A stretch of 64,000 bases of DNA. It comes from Brachypterus glaber. Its lineage: Eukaryota; Arthropoda; Insecta; Coleoptera; Kateretidae. Under the pieces are notes generated by a model, which worked only from the letters and a program-made list of their open reading frames with translations, made no database searches and was not told the origin of the DNA. A program made the position numbers and the translations under genes. Positions within the stretch are counted from its first letter, which is position 1. Each line of letters opens with the position of its first letter. Below are positions 11,745 to 23,700 of this stretch, piece by piece. The stretch spans positions 186,001 through 250,000 of the forward strand of contig OY294046.1 of the NCBI GenBank assembly GCA_958510825.1. Reading direction: 5' to 3'.

Positions 11745-13060
11745 TTCTATGTGTGCAAACAAATATGCAAATTTAATTCAGTATAATACATCTTTCTTGT
11801 AACTCTAAAGAAACAAAACTCGAGCAAAAACTAAAAAAATGGTATTTTTTTATTCTTTTTTTCTTCTTTTTAGGCATGGCAAATATAAAAAAACAATTAA
11901 ATTGAAAAATTATCATTAGTTTAGTCTCGGGAGGGTAAGGGCTATAAAGTTAAATTAAGCGCATGAGATCAAATCAGTTATATTTTGGGTAGTATATCGA
12001 GAAAAAACGCAATATACTATCCACTGTGAAGAGTATACTATGGAATGCGAAGCATTATATATCCTCACGGCATGTTTTTTCCTTTTTAAGTATAATTGCT
12101 AGCCGGATTTGAAAAACTTTAATTGGTGTATCTTAATAATAGGATTATTTTTTCTATTTATATATTTAACACAAAAATGTCATTAGAATGTCTATAATTT
12201 GTAAATAGTTCTTTGACAATCTAAATAATTATATTTTTTTTGTCACCAAATCAAGAATTTTTTCGGTAATGACACGGTTTAAATAAGTATAAAATAACAG
12301 TGTTAAAAATAATCTAAATATTCGGACACTTTTGTACACAGAAAAAAATCTGGGAGAAATTGAAATTCTGGGGCATGTGCTGACTCTTATAAAATTTAAG
12401 TGAAAACCTAGAGAAATTATATTAATCCCTTGACGCACTACTTTTTTACGGAAAAATGGGTAATTTTTCACCAAATTGGCAAAATATAAGTCGCCCGAGT
12501 TAATTCGGGTAAGCGGAAAAGAGCCCAGTCTACTGTCAAGTAGTTAACTCGGGTGAGTACGTTAAGAGGTTAAAATACAATTAGGCACTGCTTCTTTATT
12601 TTACTCAAGAAATGATCTCATAATACAAACAAGCGCCTGTGGCATAAGAAAAAAAAACATTTAAAAAGTTGGCGAAGGCGCCGCCTTTGAAAATTGCCCG
12701 CGGTTTTAACATGAGCTTTCCTATTGAAAACAGGCTTACCGGTTAGTAATCATATAAAAAGGAATTTGTAAAAATTTCAAAAATATGTAAAAAAAATTTT
12801 CCGACTGAGGTAAAATAAAATCCCAAATTGTCTGGGTCAGATTTATAGCACTCAAAAAAGTTCCAAAAACAATTAGACGTGTCTCAGAGGGCTAAAACTG
12901 ATGTATCAGTGCCAGATTAGCATACGGAATACCTGACAACTTCGTTAATAGTCTCATAGATGGCGTCTATCTTCTCAGCCGTACATTTCTACTTTCGCCC
13001 AAAAAGGAGGTAATTGCTAAAATATATTTTTTCTACGACTGCTTTAGAATGTAAAAAAAA
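11745..13060. other. Intron block, repeat fragments
   Basis: An 11990-12085 segment (ATATACTATCCACTGTGAAG...GCGAAGCATTATATATCCTC) has a degenerate inverse counterpart near 37875-37945 and a relative near 23205-23270. The pair of GAGTTAATTCGGGTAAG and TTAACTCGGGTGAGTACG at 12498-12562 is a short inverted/direct motif pair. The minus-strand frame at 12474-12229 shows no recognisable domain. Confidence 0.4.
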
Positions 13061-13065
13061 CACAC

Positions 13066-13470
13066 TAGCTCTAGATACGGTATGAATATTCCGTATCAAG
13101 TGTTAGAATGAGCACATGTAGTGTCTTGTTTATAAAAGTAAAGAAAACTGTAGCAAAATTAGCAAAAATATATATTTTACCATGAAATATTGAATAATTT
13201 AATGCAATTTAAAGTTTTGCGTTAAAATTACATAAAGTTTATTAGTTTTTCTTAATATTTGACCAGTTTTTTATCAATTTAGTTCAAAAAATTAAAACTG
13301 ATATATGTCACAACAATCTGACATAACCTTCAATTTTTGCATTATAATTTGTTAATATGTGTTAAAATTAAATAAAACTCTTTTTTAAGTACTGATTTGA
13401 TAAAATTATTAAATAACATTAATTGCTCGCGCGGAATATTGTCTATTCCATACTAGTTATAGAATATACT
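13066..13470. repeat. Dispersed repeat with CTAGATACGGTATGAATATT end, copy 1
   Basis: Contains GATACGGTATGAATATTCCG, a fully palindromic GGAATATTC-type core, then AGTGTTAGAATGAGCACATG and a 300-bp AT-rich body. It is found inverted at 43400-44000. No coding capacity. Confidence 0.65.
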
Positions 13471-13474
13471 AATT

Positions 13475-15115
13475 TTTTATAACTCGTAGAAAAATGTATT
13501 AAAAAATAATTGGAGACTGCAGGGGAATAATGATTAAAGTCACATTGTGCATAAGTCCGATTTTAAAAAACTTGGAAAAAAGTTCAAAGCTTTTTTATTA
13601 TTCTTTAATGTAATTTATTTATTTATTCAAAAACTCACACAGGTTTCCCCAATTACAGAGTTTGTTATGTTAAGTAAATTAATAACAATATCAGTGATCA
13701 TTACCAGCAGGTGCAGCAAAAAAGTTTTTTATTTTGCAAATAGAAGTATTTAAAATATCGACCCTAGAGCAAATACTATTATAGTAATTGCACATAAGAA
13801 TCACAGGTGAAAACAGATAAACATTAGTTCTGGACGTTCTAACATAAAAAAATGGAGAGATTCTAGCAGAAATTCTGGGCCCGTTTATTTGCAATAAGTT
13901 TAATAGCTCTATACAGTCAATCTTATTATTGATCAATTTATACAAAAATATAATTGATGCTTGTTGACGTCTTACAGATAACGATTGAAACGAGAAATCA
14001 TTTAGCAAATTCACATAGGCTATTGCCTCTTTTTTATAAAGAGGTATGTAATTAAATAAAACCTAAATAATTTTAGTTAAAGTTTTGATTGTATCTCTTG
14101 ATTTTGTAAAATCGACCTTATGAAATATGTGACTTTGATCGTTATAAAAAGAACAATATTAAAAATGATCAAATTTTTGGGTAGCTGGAAGTTAGGGGGG
14201 AAAACTTACTTAATTTTATACTTAAATTTCCCCCCTTAAAAAAACAATTTGACCTATTTTTTAGATTTTTCATATTGTGCTTAGTTTGTGAGATATTTGG
14301 GGTGGATCGTTTTCAACTACGCAGTAGCACATTTCAAAAATTTTTCCGATTATTTTCGCCTAAATAAGTATTTTTTATAGTTATTTTGGGACCAAAATAA
14401 CTATCAGTTAACTTTTTTCGGAGGCAAAAATTCGACCATTTTTAACATTATTTTTTCCCTTTTTTAGTCTGACAGTCTTCCTGTCTTTCCGTCTGTTTGT
14501 CCAACAGTCCGTCCGTCCCTTCATCTTATTTGTATAAATATCTCGGCAAGAATTCTTTATATAACCAATATATTGATTAGTATTTTGGAGGAAATGTTTA
14601 TTTCGTAATAAATACTAGTTTTTAAGAAAGAGTTCTCTCACTTCTCGAAGCTAGATTTTTTTTAAATCGATTTAAAAAATTATGCGCCTGTGATGGCAGA
14701 CACTAATAGTTGATGTCTTCATCTCGGCTACCGGTCCAGTAGCCTCTATCTCAAACATCGAATCCCTCTTCTTGTTCCTCCCTTCAGATGTGTCTCGTGT
14801 AGGCCGTTGTACCGCGATCCGCAAACATGCCTACTTTGCATATCTGCCATTGCATCGCAATCACTCAAATAAGGATTTATTGGTACCGGATAGAAACCAA
14901 CACATTTAAATTAAAAAAGCTCGGTTGCTTTTTATGGGAACTTTGATCAAAGACAAAGTAAATAGATGGATATATTTTAAATAGATATAGACTTAGTTTA
15001 GACAAATATATATTATTATCAGGTATTTTATCTATCTCTGCTTACAAAACGCTATAAACAGAGATAGGCGAATACAAACTACCTGGACTTATAATATAGT
15101 CAACAAGTAAATTAA
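13475..15115. other. Intron block with a second GTCY-bearing repeat
   Basis: At 14462-14522 TCTGACAGTCTTCCTGTC, TCCGTCTGTTTGTC and AGTCCGTCCGTCCC form an imperfect GTCY tract after an AT-rich 300-bp body, like a member of another Helentron-like family. 14700-14870 is locally GC-richer with no frame. Short frames at 13547-13753 (+) and 14014-13691 (-) are unconvincing. Confidence 0.4.
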
Positions 15116-15121
15116 GTCATT

Positions 15122-15763
15122 ACATCGGCACTTAGTGCTACTAAGAGTGCCGATGTATTAAAATCTTCGCCGAAAAGTCAAAATCTTTAACCACGTTTTT
15201 TTTTCACATTTCTCGACGTTTTAGACCATTTTGAGTCGAAATCAGTAAACAAAATTTTTGCGTGTTTCTCTGGGTGTAAACTCTCAAACTCCATTTCTGC
15301 ATGAGATATCGACTTGCGTTTTTTTGCATATTGTTTCTTATAGTATTCCGAAGAGCTGATTAGATTTTGGGGTTAAACGATTGGGGGTAAAAATAGGGTA
15401 AAACTCCTATTTTTAGCGTTTTTTGTTTATAATTAAGGCAATTATAATTGTATTTGGTTAATTTAGCACTTATATAAAAGATAATTTTAAATTTTTCAAA
15501 AAATATTATAAACAACGTTTTCCTAAAACGCATTGTTTTGGAGATATTGACGTTTAAAGCAGTAAAAGGTTTTTTTAGCATATCTCACATATTTATAACC
15601 CGATTTCAAAAAATTATATTTTAAATAAAAGCTATAATATAATGTTTTAAAGATACATAATTTAAAATCAAACAAAACACCTAGTTTGAAATTTGCAAAC
15701 TAGATTGCTCTAGTGTACAATAGTGCCGATGTTTTGACAGGGTGCTTGCAACGTTTCATCTAG
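15122..15763 (+). mobile_element. Helentron/DINE-like non-autonomous element, copy 3
   Basis: Near full length: ACATCGGCAC...GTGCCGATGT hairpin at the 5' end with a perfect 10-bp stem, body as in copy 1 with a small deletion near 15635, then GTGCCGATG...CATCTAG|T at the 3' end. The GTCY tract is reduced to GTTTCTCTGGG. Confidence 0.65.
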
Positions 15764-15952
15764 TTTATAGATACATATATACAGATTGCTCAGTGGGAAG
15801 TAATTTGTAAAAAATGCCTAAAATTATATTTAAAACAAAAAACTACATTTTTCTTAATAACATGAAAAAAATTAAACAAATAATATTAATGAATAACCAA
15901 GGTTTAAAAATGATACAAATTACAATTGACACAAATATTTTTTTAATGATAT

Positions 15953-15958
15953 TTTATT
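15953..15958 (-). terminator. Polyadenylation signal AATAAA for the ZIP gene
   Basis: AATAAA on the minus strand, about 205 nt past the TAA stop at 16162, followed by a T/G-rich stretch (TTTGTGTCAATTGTAATTTG). In such AT-rich DNA chance matches are common, but this is a plausible 3' end. Confidence 0.4.
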
Positions 15959-16161
15959 TTTATCATACAGTAAAACATTCAAGTACTACTACAGATAAAA
16001 AAAATATAAAAATATGATTACAATTGTAATTTACAATATATAAAAAAGACTGTAAATATTATAACCAATATAAATAGAGAAATTATCATACAAAATAAAA
16101 AAATTACACTATAATAATTTCATCACATATATTGAGATTTCAAAAATCCTCAAAGTAATAA

Positions 16162-17520
16162 TTAAGCCGAAACAGTAATTATTAACATAACTAAAAAACC
16201 CCCAAACACAGAAAAAAATTGTTTTATCCCGCTTTTTCTATCAGACTGAAGAATTTCAAAGAAAACAACATACAGGAGAGTTCCAGAAGCCAAACCTTGA
16301 AGTATCACAGAAGCCACCTCTGTGGAATTCCCTGTATTAGAGACTATTATTCCTATTCCTATCCCCAAAGGACTAACCACCGCAAAAATGAACACGTAAA
16401 TCAAAACCAAAAAGGTCTTCATTTTTGAAGAGACTAACTCCACTCCTATACAGAAGGCTATGACTAACTTATGTGCACTTACTGCTCCAAACATGTACCA
16501 AACAGTGGCAGCTGAAGATTCTAAGCCTACTGCCATACCTTCAAAAAGTTCGTGGATTGATAACGCCAAAACTATCAACAGACCTCTAATTGCAGTTATA
16601 GTAAATTCAGAGTCTATATTTACCACGTGACTATGTTCATGTTTATGATTCTGGGCTGTATTATGTTCATTTTTGTGGCTATGACTTATACAATGATCAT
16701 CAGGCTTATTTTCATATTTTTGACCTTTTTCTGTTTCGAACACATAAGTATCCTTATGTTTATTATTTTGACCTGTACTATGTTCATTTTTATGGCTATG
16801 ACCTACACAATGATCATTAGGCTTGTTTTCAAACTCTAGTGATGCATTTTCTTGATTTCCTTCTTTTTTGGCCACATTTCTTTCTTCATTTTTATGGCTG
16901 TGACCTACACAATGATCATCAGGCTTTTTTTGAAACTCTAGTGACGCATTTTCTTGATTTCTATCATTATTTTTATGGCTATGAGAAACACAATGATCTT
17001 CCAGATTATTTCCAGCTTCTAAACTAACCATTTCTTGTATTTTTTCTAATTGATCCAGATCTCCTCGACGTATCATCAAACTTCTTCTTACAGTATTCAT
17101 TTTTTCTTTTTTGTGGATCCAACTGTGCACCATTTCTTCAACAAAATACATGGCGAAGAATCCTATACACATTAGCAGCTCTGCGTAATGCATTTGATGG
17201 TCTTCCGAGATATTTAATTCAATTATGCCTTCGGTAACTTCCGGAAGTAAGTGGATGAAAGTTGTGCATAGCAAAACTCCTCCTCCAGCAGAAAGCAACA
17301 TTTTGACGTAAGAATTATTTTTCGCGTCATTTTCCCAGTTTAACCATTTAACCAGTTTGATAGGGAGACTTCCCAGAGAGAACGATGCCAAGAATAGACA
17401 TACCATTGCTACTGCTTTTGCTATATTAGTCTCTCTTTGACTTGAAGGTACATCATTTATTATTGAAGATTCGTTCATAGTCATTAATAATGACCCAAAC
17501 AAAGGAGATTTTTTAAACAT
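16162..17520 (-). CDS. ZIP-family (SLC39A1-3-like) zinc transporter, nested intronless gene
   Basis: 452-aa multipass membrane protein that moves Zn2+ and related metals into the cytosol. Segments are visible at about 34-58, 72-93, 112-132, 306-329, 340-363, 367-393, 401-423 and 434-451, the eight helices of a ZIP, with a long cytoplasmic loop at 135-305. The metal-site signature is in TM4, LALSIHELFEGMAVGLE (H323, E324, E327), and TM5, SAHKLVIAFCIGVE (H350, E361), typical of subfamily II (ZIP1/2/3). The loop is unusually His-rich: four DHC-x-x-HSHKN motifs near 175, 202, 237 and 275, plus KHEHSH. Start: ATG at 17520 (A at -3), about 36 nt below a TATA/Inr pair. An in-frame TTG at 17574 lies upstream of the predicted transcript start and is rejected; ATGs at codons 13 and 15 are alternatives. 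The frame is uninterrupted, so this is a functional gene, perhaps an old retrocopy, nested on the host strand in spineless intron 1. Confidence 0.95.
   Translation of the reverse strand: MFKKSPLFGSLLMTMNESSIINDVPSSQRETNIAKAVAMVCLFLASFSLGSLPIKLVKWLNWENDAKNNSYVKMLLSAGGGVLLCTTFIHLLPEVTEGIIELNISEDHQMHYAELLMCIGFFAMYFVEEMVHSWIHKKEKMNTVRRSLMIRRGDLDQLEKIQEMVSLEAGNNLEDHCVSHSHKNNDRNQENASLEFQKKPDDHCVGHSHKNEERNVAKKEGNQENASLEFENKPNDHCVGHSHKNEHSTGQNNKHKDTYVFETEKGQKYENKPDDHCISHSHKNEHNTAQNHKHEHSHVVNIDSEFTITAIRGLLIVLALSIHELFEGMAVGLESSAATVWYMFGAVSAHKLVIAFCIGVELVSSKMKTFLVLIYVFIFAVVSPLGIGIGIIVSNTGNSTEVASVILQGLASGTLLYVVFFEILQSDRKSGIKQFFSVFGGFLVMLIITVSA
16670..17010. repeat. Intragenic minisatellite coding the His-rich loop of the ZIP protein
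   Basis: Four related plus-strand copies of TATGGCTATGACCTACACAA-like sequence followed by TGATCATCAGGCTT, near 16675, 16790, 16890 and 16975. They encode the DHC-x-x-HSHKN motifs and, in two of them, the preceding ENASLEF-x-x-KP spacer. Spacing is about 78-114 bp and every unit stays in frame. Confidence 0.85.
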
Positions 17521-17552
17521 TTTTTTTAAGTATCGTTTTAAAGAACAAATGG

Positions 17553-17588
17553 AACTGATTCTATTGTACTCCAAATCAAAAATATATA
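17553..17588 (-). promoter_or_regulatory. Core promoter of the ZIP gene: TATA box plus initiator
   Basis: On the minus strand TATATA begins at 17588 and an arthropod-consensus initiator TCAGTT lies at 17558-17553, with A+1 at 17556. The TATA box starts at -32, the canonical distance. The first ATG downstream (17520) opens the ZIP frame after a leader of about 36 nt, which supports both the start codon and an independent, intron-free transcript. Confidence 0.7.
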
Positions 17589-17599
17589 AACCTTAATCT

Positions 17600-18130
17600 T
17601 ATCTATAAAGATTTTTTAAGTAGCTAGTATTGTTTTATTAGTATTAGTGAATTATAGGATCAATTAAAGTCCATTGATAAATAGGCACAAAAGTGCTATT
17701 TTGCATATTTAATTTATTTAAGTGTGTTAAAATGTAACTAAACTATATAATCCCAAAGTTTTTAGACAATCACGTGACTTTTTAGATTGCTTTAGATGTT
17801 CCATAGTAGGGTAGTGGGTAGATAAATAGATTTATTGTCAGACCTTATGAAAAAGTATTTTATACCTAAGATAGTTTACTTTAACCTAATATATTTTATT
17901 TCATATTGCATTTTTTGAAATACTGATTAAGCCCAAGTTAAAATGATTTAATTAAAAGCAAAATAAATAAAAAAAACAGCAGAGGATAGTCTTCAAACCT
18001 GGGGTCTTTTGAACTACTACACCACTAAACCTGTTAAAATATATTTTTGAAGTTTAGTACAGTATCTAATATTAGATAATGTTTATTATTTTCTTGCTAT
18101 TGTCCTCCTATAACATTTTTGTAAGACTAT
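17600..18130. other. Sequence upstream of the ZIP gene
   Basis: AT-rich, with no repeat copy recognised and no metal-response element (TGCRCNC) visible. It would be the natural place for ZIP regulatory sequence. Confidence 0.4.
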
Positions 18131-18540
18131 TTTTTCCTGAAAAAAATACGTTAATCGAAATTTCCTTCAGCTTTTTTCGTTTTTTTTTTCAAGTTTAACC
18201 CCCAATAACTTTTCTATTTTTGTGGGAATTATTTGTCCAAACCAAATGATCTTCCCCTCATAGAACTTGATTTTTCCTGAAAATTTCGAGTAGATCGGAT
18301 AATTTGGTTCTGAGTTATCGTGTACATAAAAAACGGATGGACAGACGGACACAAACGGACATTTCAAAGTTACTTATATCGAGGGCTTCATAACGTAGGG
18401 GCGTAACTTCTATATACGGTTGATACGCCCCTGTGTTATGAAACCCTCGATATACATGAAATACGTTTCTATATAAGAATTGTTTGTCTAGGACTTTTTT
18501 TTTGCGGCTTTGAAAAATTCAAAACTATTTTTCCCACGAC
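18130..18540. mobile_element. GGACAGACGGACA-bearing repeat with nested hairpin
   Basis: Contains GATGGACAGACGGACACAAA (GTCY tract on the other strand), ACATTTCAAAGTTACTTATA, and AAGAATTGTTTGTCTAGGAC. The last two recur as CATTTTCAAAGTTTCTTATT and AAGAATTTTTTGTCTAGGAC at 9436-9500. Between them 18377-18453 is a near-perfect hairpin (TATCGAGGGCTTCATAAC pairs with GTTATGAAACCCTCGATA), apparently inserted in one copy. Confidence 0.5.
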
Positions 18541-20200
18541 AATCAGCTGATTTTATATATCTGCTGTCAAAAAATTAGTAAACGTCAAACACATAACCTC
18601 AAATTGACAAACTAATTTTAGGATAATTTTTGCGTTTTTTGGAGGGTCAGATGTAAGGTCGTAGGAATAATAGTATACGCACCTCGACGCAAACCATTTA
18701 AGTGCACATCCAGTGCTTTTTTTACTCCGCTCCGCACTAAAAACTAGGTTCGCGTACTCGGTGCGAAAAATACTATTACACTTCCAACGCATGCGCTGTA
18801 AAGAGTGTGATAAAAAAGTATCCGACTGAGGTGTCAGCGACATGCCTAATGGAACGTGGACGGTCCCAGATAATCCCGAGTGAATTAGATTATAAAAGAT
18901 CCAATTAAAAATTCTCTTTTTCAATTAACTTGTATATTATTACAATAAATTAGGGAAATCAGGGCCGTAGCGAAAGAAGATTTGGTGGGGGATGGGGGGG
19001 GTAGAAGGTCAAAAATTACAACTTAGCCTTTCTTTATATTCTTTTTAAACTAAAAGGATATTTTCTCAAATCAGAGCCTGGTTAATAATAAGGTATCAAT
19101 TAAATTATTATAAACGATCTACCAAAATAAGCTAAAACTGCGTCAAGAACTAAAAATAATGATGCAAATTTTTCCCGCTAAATTTCCTAAAACTAACTAA
19201 TTTTTATATACAATAATTTTTGTCGTAAGACTATTAGTTCCTAAGATATAGCTATTTAAAAGTTGTTTTTTTTTTCATTTCTGGTAATTTTTGCTATCGT
19301 GGGAAATATGCTAAGGATTATTATCCTAATTAGTACTACATCTCCTAATAAATATAAAATTAAGATAATTTGCATCAATTACTTTGAATATATACTTTCG
19401 CGATGTCGGTAGTCTTAGATTTCACTTCTATACGCAAACAGTTTTTTTTTGTGAGTAAATAATAAAAACGAAACGAAGAGGAAATTATCAGATTTTGACT
19501 GTAGCGTGAAGCGATTCACATTCCATGTGATGTGATGTTATCACCGATTGGTAGGAAGCTTCAGACCAGTAATTTTTTATAGCCTGATTGGTCCCGCTCA
19601 CATTACATCCACATGAGATGTGAATTGCTCCTCTATAAAAAAAGTTTTTTTTTTATTTCCAGTTTGGGTTTTCTGTAGGTTTTTTCTTAATTTTTTGTAG
19701 AATTCCCCATATAATAGATCCATGACCTACCCTGATATTGTTAGTTCGTGTTTGATTATTTCGCGTGCGACGCGCAAACATCAGTGTCCACGCACCAGCC
19801 TCCTGCAATTTTCCTTTAATACGTACAGACCACATGGATAAAACCAAGCGTAATTAATATCGTAAAAAAATTTAAAATAGATATATTCGGTGCTAGTATA
19901 AGTGTTAATAAATAAAGTAATAAATACAATAACATTACTGTCAAAAGAAGATATAAAAAAAACTTAACTTAACTTAAGCAAGTTTAAACCGTGTTTCTTT
20001 GGATTTGTAGTCCGTCGCGCTACCCATTCTTCCAATCCAGTTTATGTTTTCAAACATTAAAATGCAATTTCATTGTTTAATATAAAATAAAATATGTTTA
20101 AAAATATAAATTTCAGAAATGTATTCAAACAAAGTAAAGAAAAATACTAGGATCAACGATGTCGAATCGTAAAAAGAATCGAATAAATACTCTGCCTGTC
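18540..20200. other. Intron block, nothing coding
   Basis: 18650-18850 is locally GC-richer (ACTCCGCTCCGCACTAAAAA). 19500-19630 has the imperfect inverted pair GCGAAGCGATTCACATTCCA-type versus CACATGAGATGTGAATTGCT. Frames at 18924-18553 (-) and 19847-19653 (-) show no domain. Confidence 0.35.
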
Positions 20201-20206
20201 AGACGC

Positions 20207-20752
20207 ACATAGGTAGAGAAGCTATAGTGGGTATTAGATAAAGACAAAAACACATTAGGTGTTTAAAATTTAGTCCGCCATTTTTACCTTTTAAACGTCA
20301 AAATTTGTAAACAAAAACAAAACCGCAAAAAGGTTTTTGACATTTTTATAAGTCTTTACAAAACAAGTCATTATTAAGTTAAAAATTTTAACACTATAAA
20401 CAAAAATAAAACTATAAAGACATGCAAATACCACAAACAAAATATCACCAATTATTTGATTTCATGACAAAATGACAGGGCGCAGCGTTGTCGGACCTCC
20501 TACCCATGTAAATTTACGTTTGCTTGCATTTAAACGGTTTAAATGTAAATGTCTTTGAGTGTTCTTATTAAAATTTCTAGCAAAATATTGGAAATTTTAT
20601 GGTTTTTATAATTAAAAATTATACGGTTGAAATATTGTTGGCAACGTAGAACCGCCATTTTTACCGTTTAGATGTCAATTTTCTATCTATTGTTATTACG
20701 CAGCGCAGAATCCCGCGCGAACGTTAATTTCCTCTATATATTCTCTACCTAT
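20207..20752. mobile_element. TIR element with CACATAGGTAGAGAA ends
   Basis: Left CACATAGGTAGAGAAGCTAT and right ATATTCTCTACCTATGTG are inverted copies. Two internal CCGCCATTTTTACC words (near 20276, 20651) head direct sub-repeats. No coding capacity, so non-autonomous; class undetermined. Confidence 0.5.
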
Positions 20753-20769
20753 GTGGTCAGACGTAACAA

Positions 20770-23700
20770 TGTCTCTTCTCCATGCTATGGTGAACTGCCA
20801 AAGTAATTAAATAAGTAAATAATAACTTTATTTCATAAATAAGTATTTAAATGAGTATTTACAATAAATGGAATAAAACGAATTTGAACATGAAATTAAA
20901 AAAAAAAAATAGAAAAATACAGCTTATATACTTATTAAAAGAACAAGATACAAGATACAAGATTTATTGGCGTCTCAATATACATGTTATGCGCAAGTCA
21001 TAAATAAAAATATAAATTGAATTAACAAAACATGTTAAAAATTAATATTATTACAGGACAAAAACTCGTCTACACTGTAAAATGCTTTTGATATTAAATT
21101 TTTTTTTAACCTCCTTTTAAAACTATTCAATAGAAAAAGGATACAAGATTTTTTTTTTTTAATTTTAATTATCTTCCTTTAAAAGTTTTAAAGTTTCTTG
21201 TAGACTTTATGTTTGCTGGGTGTTTATTAAAAATAGAAATTGCTGAGTAAAAACATCCTTTTTCGTATGTAATAAGCCTATTATTATTATAGTCGAAGTT
21301 CCGGTTACTATTTGTCGCCAGATTTCTAAAAAAGTGATTATTTTTAAACATAAAATTTAAAATTTGATAAATTAAGTTACTAGAATACTATCAAAGCCGT
21401 TACTCTTTGTTGTTAACACTGCTTTTACGTGTAAGGCACACCACTTCATTCATAAAATTGTTTTCATGACTTACCACTATTCTGTATTATCTTTCGGTGC
21501 ACGAGAGGAAAAATTATAACAGGATTGCGTTTTTCGGAAAACAAAATTAAATCTGCTTTTACGAACATATTCTAAGTAAAAACATACTTAACAAAAACAA
21601 ATTTCACTAATTTTAAGAGAATCAATAATTTGTTTCAAGTTCAATTAATTCTTGCTTTCCAGAAATTAGTATAAGTAGTATTTATATTATTTTTAGTATT
21701 TTAAATACTCGCTATAGATACCTACAGTAGTAATACTTACCACCTTTCATTCAAGTTTCTTTAAAACTCAATACAAGAAATTTAATTATTTAAACCAAGC
21801 ACTTTTACTTGATTCAAATTTTAACCGCTTGGTCTGAGATATGTATTCAACTTCAATCAAGCAATACATTTTATTTAAGTACTTAACATGCTTGCAGATC
21901 TGAATATTACGTACTTGTTTTAAGTAATCATTTCTTTGTGTGCAGGTTAATTATAATTATTGACTCTATTTTCGTGTTTCTTGTTTAAAAATAAATCCAA
22001 AAATATATATTTTTCCTTAAAAATTTCTTTCAAGTAAACCGTGCACTACATGGTATGAAGATCAAATATCTGTAGATTTATCGACCAAAAAAATGATCGA
22101 TCGGTTTTCGATCGTTTAAATCAATCACCAGTTGATAATAGCTATTATCTCTAATCTGCGGTCATTTAAAAGTGTGTTTGCGCCCATACAACTCACCAGG
22201 GCAATAAACAGTCACTTTCAGGCGACCGTTCATCACCGGACGAAAAGCTACCGGTGTGATGAGAACGCGAGATACAGGCAAAGATTATTTGACAGATTAG
22301 AAGCCAGATTTCACTTAAAAAGCCATTACGAGCGAGCGGCCTGTATTTTTGTACTCTTGTTAGTTTTACAGATAGAAGAGTAATATAGATTCAATTTAAA
22401 ATTATTCTATTCTGTTCTTGTGTAAAAGAATTTATGTACATTCTTGTAGAGAATTTTATAATCTACAAATTAAGTCGTATGAAATTTTTATACAAACTTG
22501 ATAGTTTTGCCACAAATTAAGTAAACTCTGCACTTTAATTTTAAGCTTTATATTTTTTTTTTCGCGTACTTACTGTGACAGTAGGTCCTTCGCATATGGA
22601 TTTTTGAATTCCTCGTATTTTTTTAATATACCCTAAAATTTTCAAAATCCTACTCTTTTTTTTTAAGACTTTGAAAAAAAAAACGTCATTATTTCCTGGA
22701 CTTATATCTGGAATTTTTCTAAGGTCAAATTCTGATTCTACGCCCCGATCGGGGCAAACAAAAGGTTTCGATTTGTTGCCTAGTGTTATCAGAACGTAAA
22801 AAAGTAATTTTGAGCAGGAAAATGAAATTTTTGGTGTGACGTCACACTTGACCAAGCCCCTTTCCCCATATCGCACCCTAAAGGTGTGACGTATTTTATG
22901 GACGACCCCTTAGTATTACTAGGAGTATTAATTACTAAAGGTATTTATTCAGTCATTATAATTATCACTAAAATTAATAATTTAATTTAATTTAAACAGC
23001 GCCATCTATAGCTTTAATTTTCCCAACTATTTCCCAGCTCGAGAGTGGATTTTCCCAACTAGAGTGTGGTTGGGGTTGGTGGCGCCCCCTACCCCCTTGA
23101 TCATAATCAAAGTATTAAGGTAGGAACAAATTGTCTAGGGATAGTGGGTGTTTGTTTGTGATGAGGAGCATCCCCAATCATTCTCTGGATTCACAACTTG
23201 ATAACAATGAATTGCGAAGAATATACACTGTACATACGACGCATTGCGTATAATATATGATGTATCCTCATGGTTTGTTTTTTTATTTTCGAAATTATCA
23301 AGTAGAGGTAGAAAATAAATTGAACCCACGGATCTCAACTGTACCTGATGTTTGATATCCGACCCACTAGATCAGCTCCGAGTGTTATTTCCAGCAAGTG
23401 GTTTCAGTAAAAATAAAAACCACTAGATTGTGTTAATTTGGGTATTATTCCTCGAAAATTCTCCATTTGATCTGAAATTGCAACGATTGCGAAAAACAGG
23501 TTGGTACAGAGATATGCCTTTTTTCAAAAAATATTTTTGGATGTCCCATATTTTTGTTCCGGTATAAAAAACTACCGCGGTAGTGCCTTCTGTTCTTTTA
23601 TTTAATTTTGATCAATAAATAACGGATAAAAATTTTAAGAAGGATTCTTAAGAAATTTATTTATTTATTTATATATTAATTTATATGTACAATAGATACT

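Noticed and set aside
17521..17574. ZIP protein starting at the upstream TTG codon
   Set aside because: TTG is not a normal eukaryotic start, and the segment lies upstream of, or at, the TATA/initiator-predicted transcription start.
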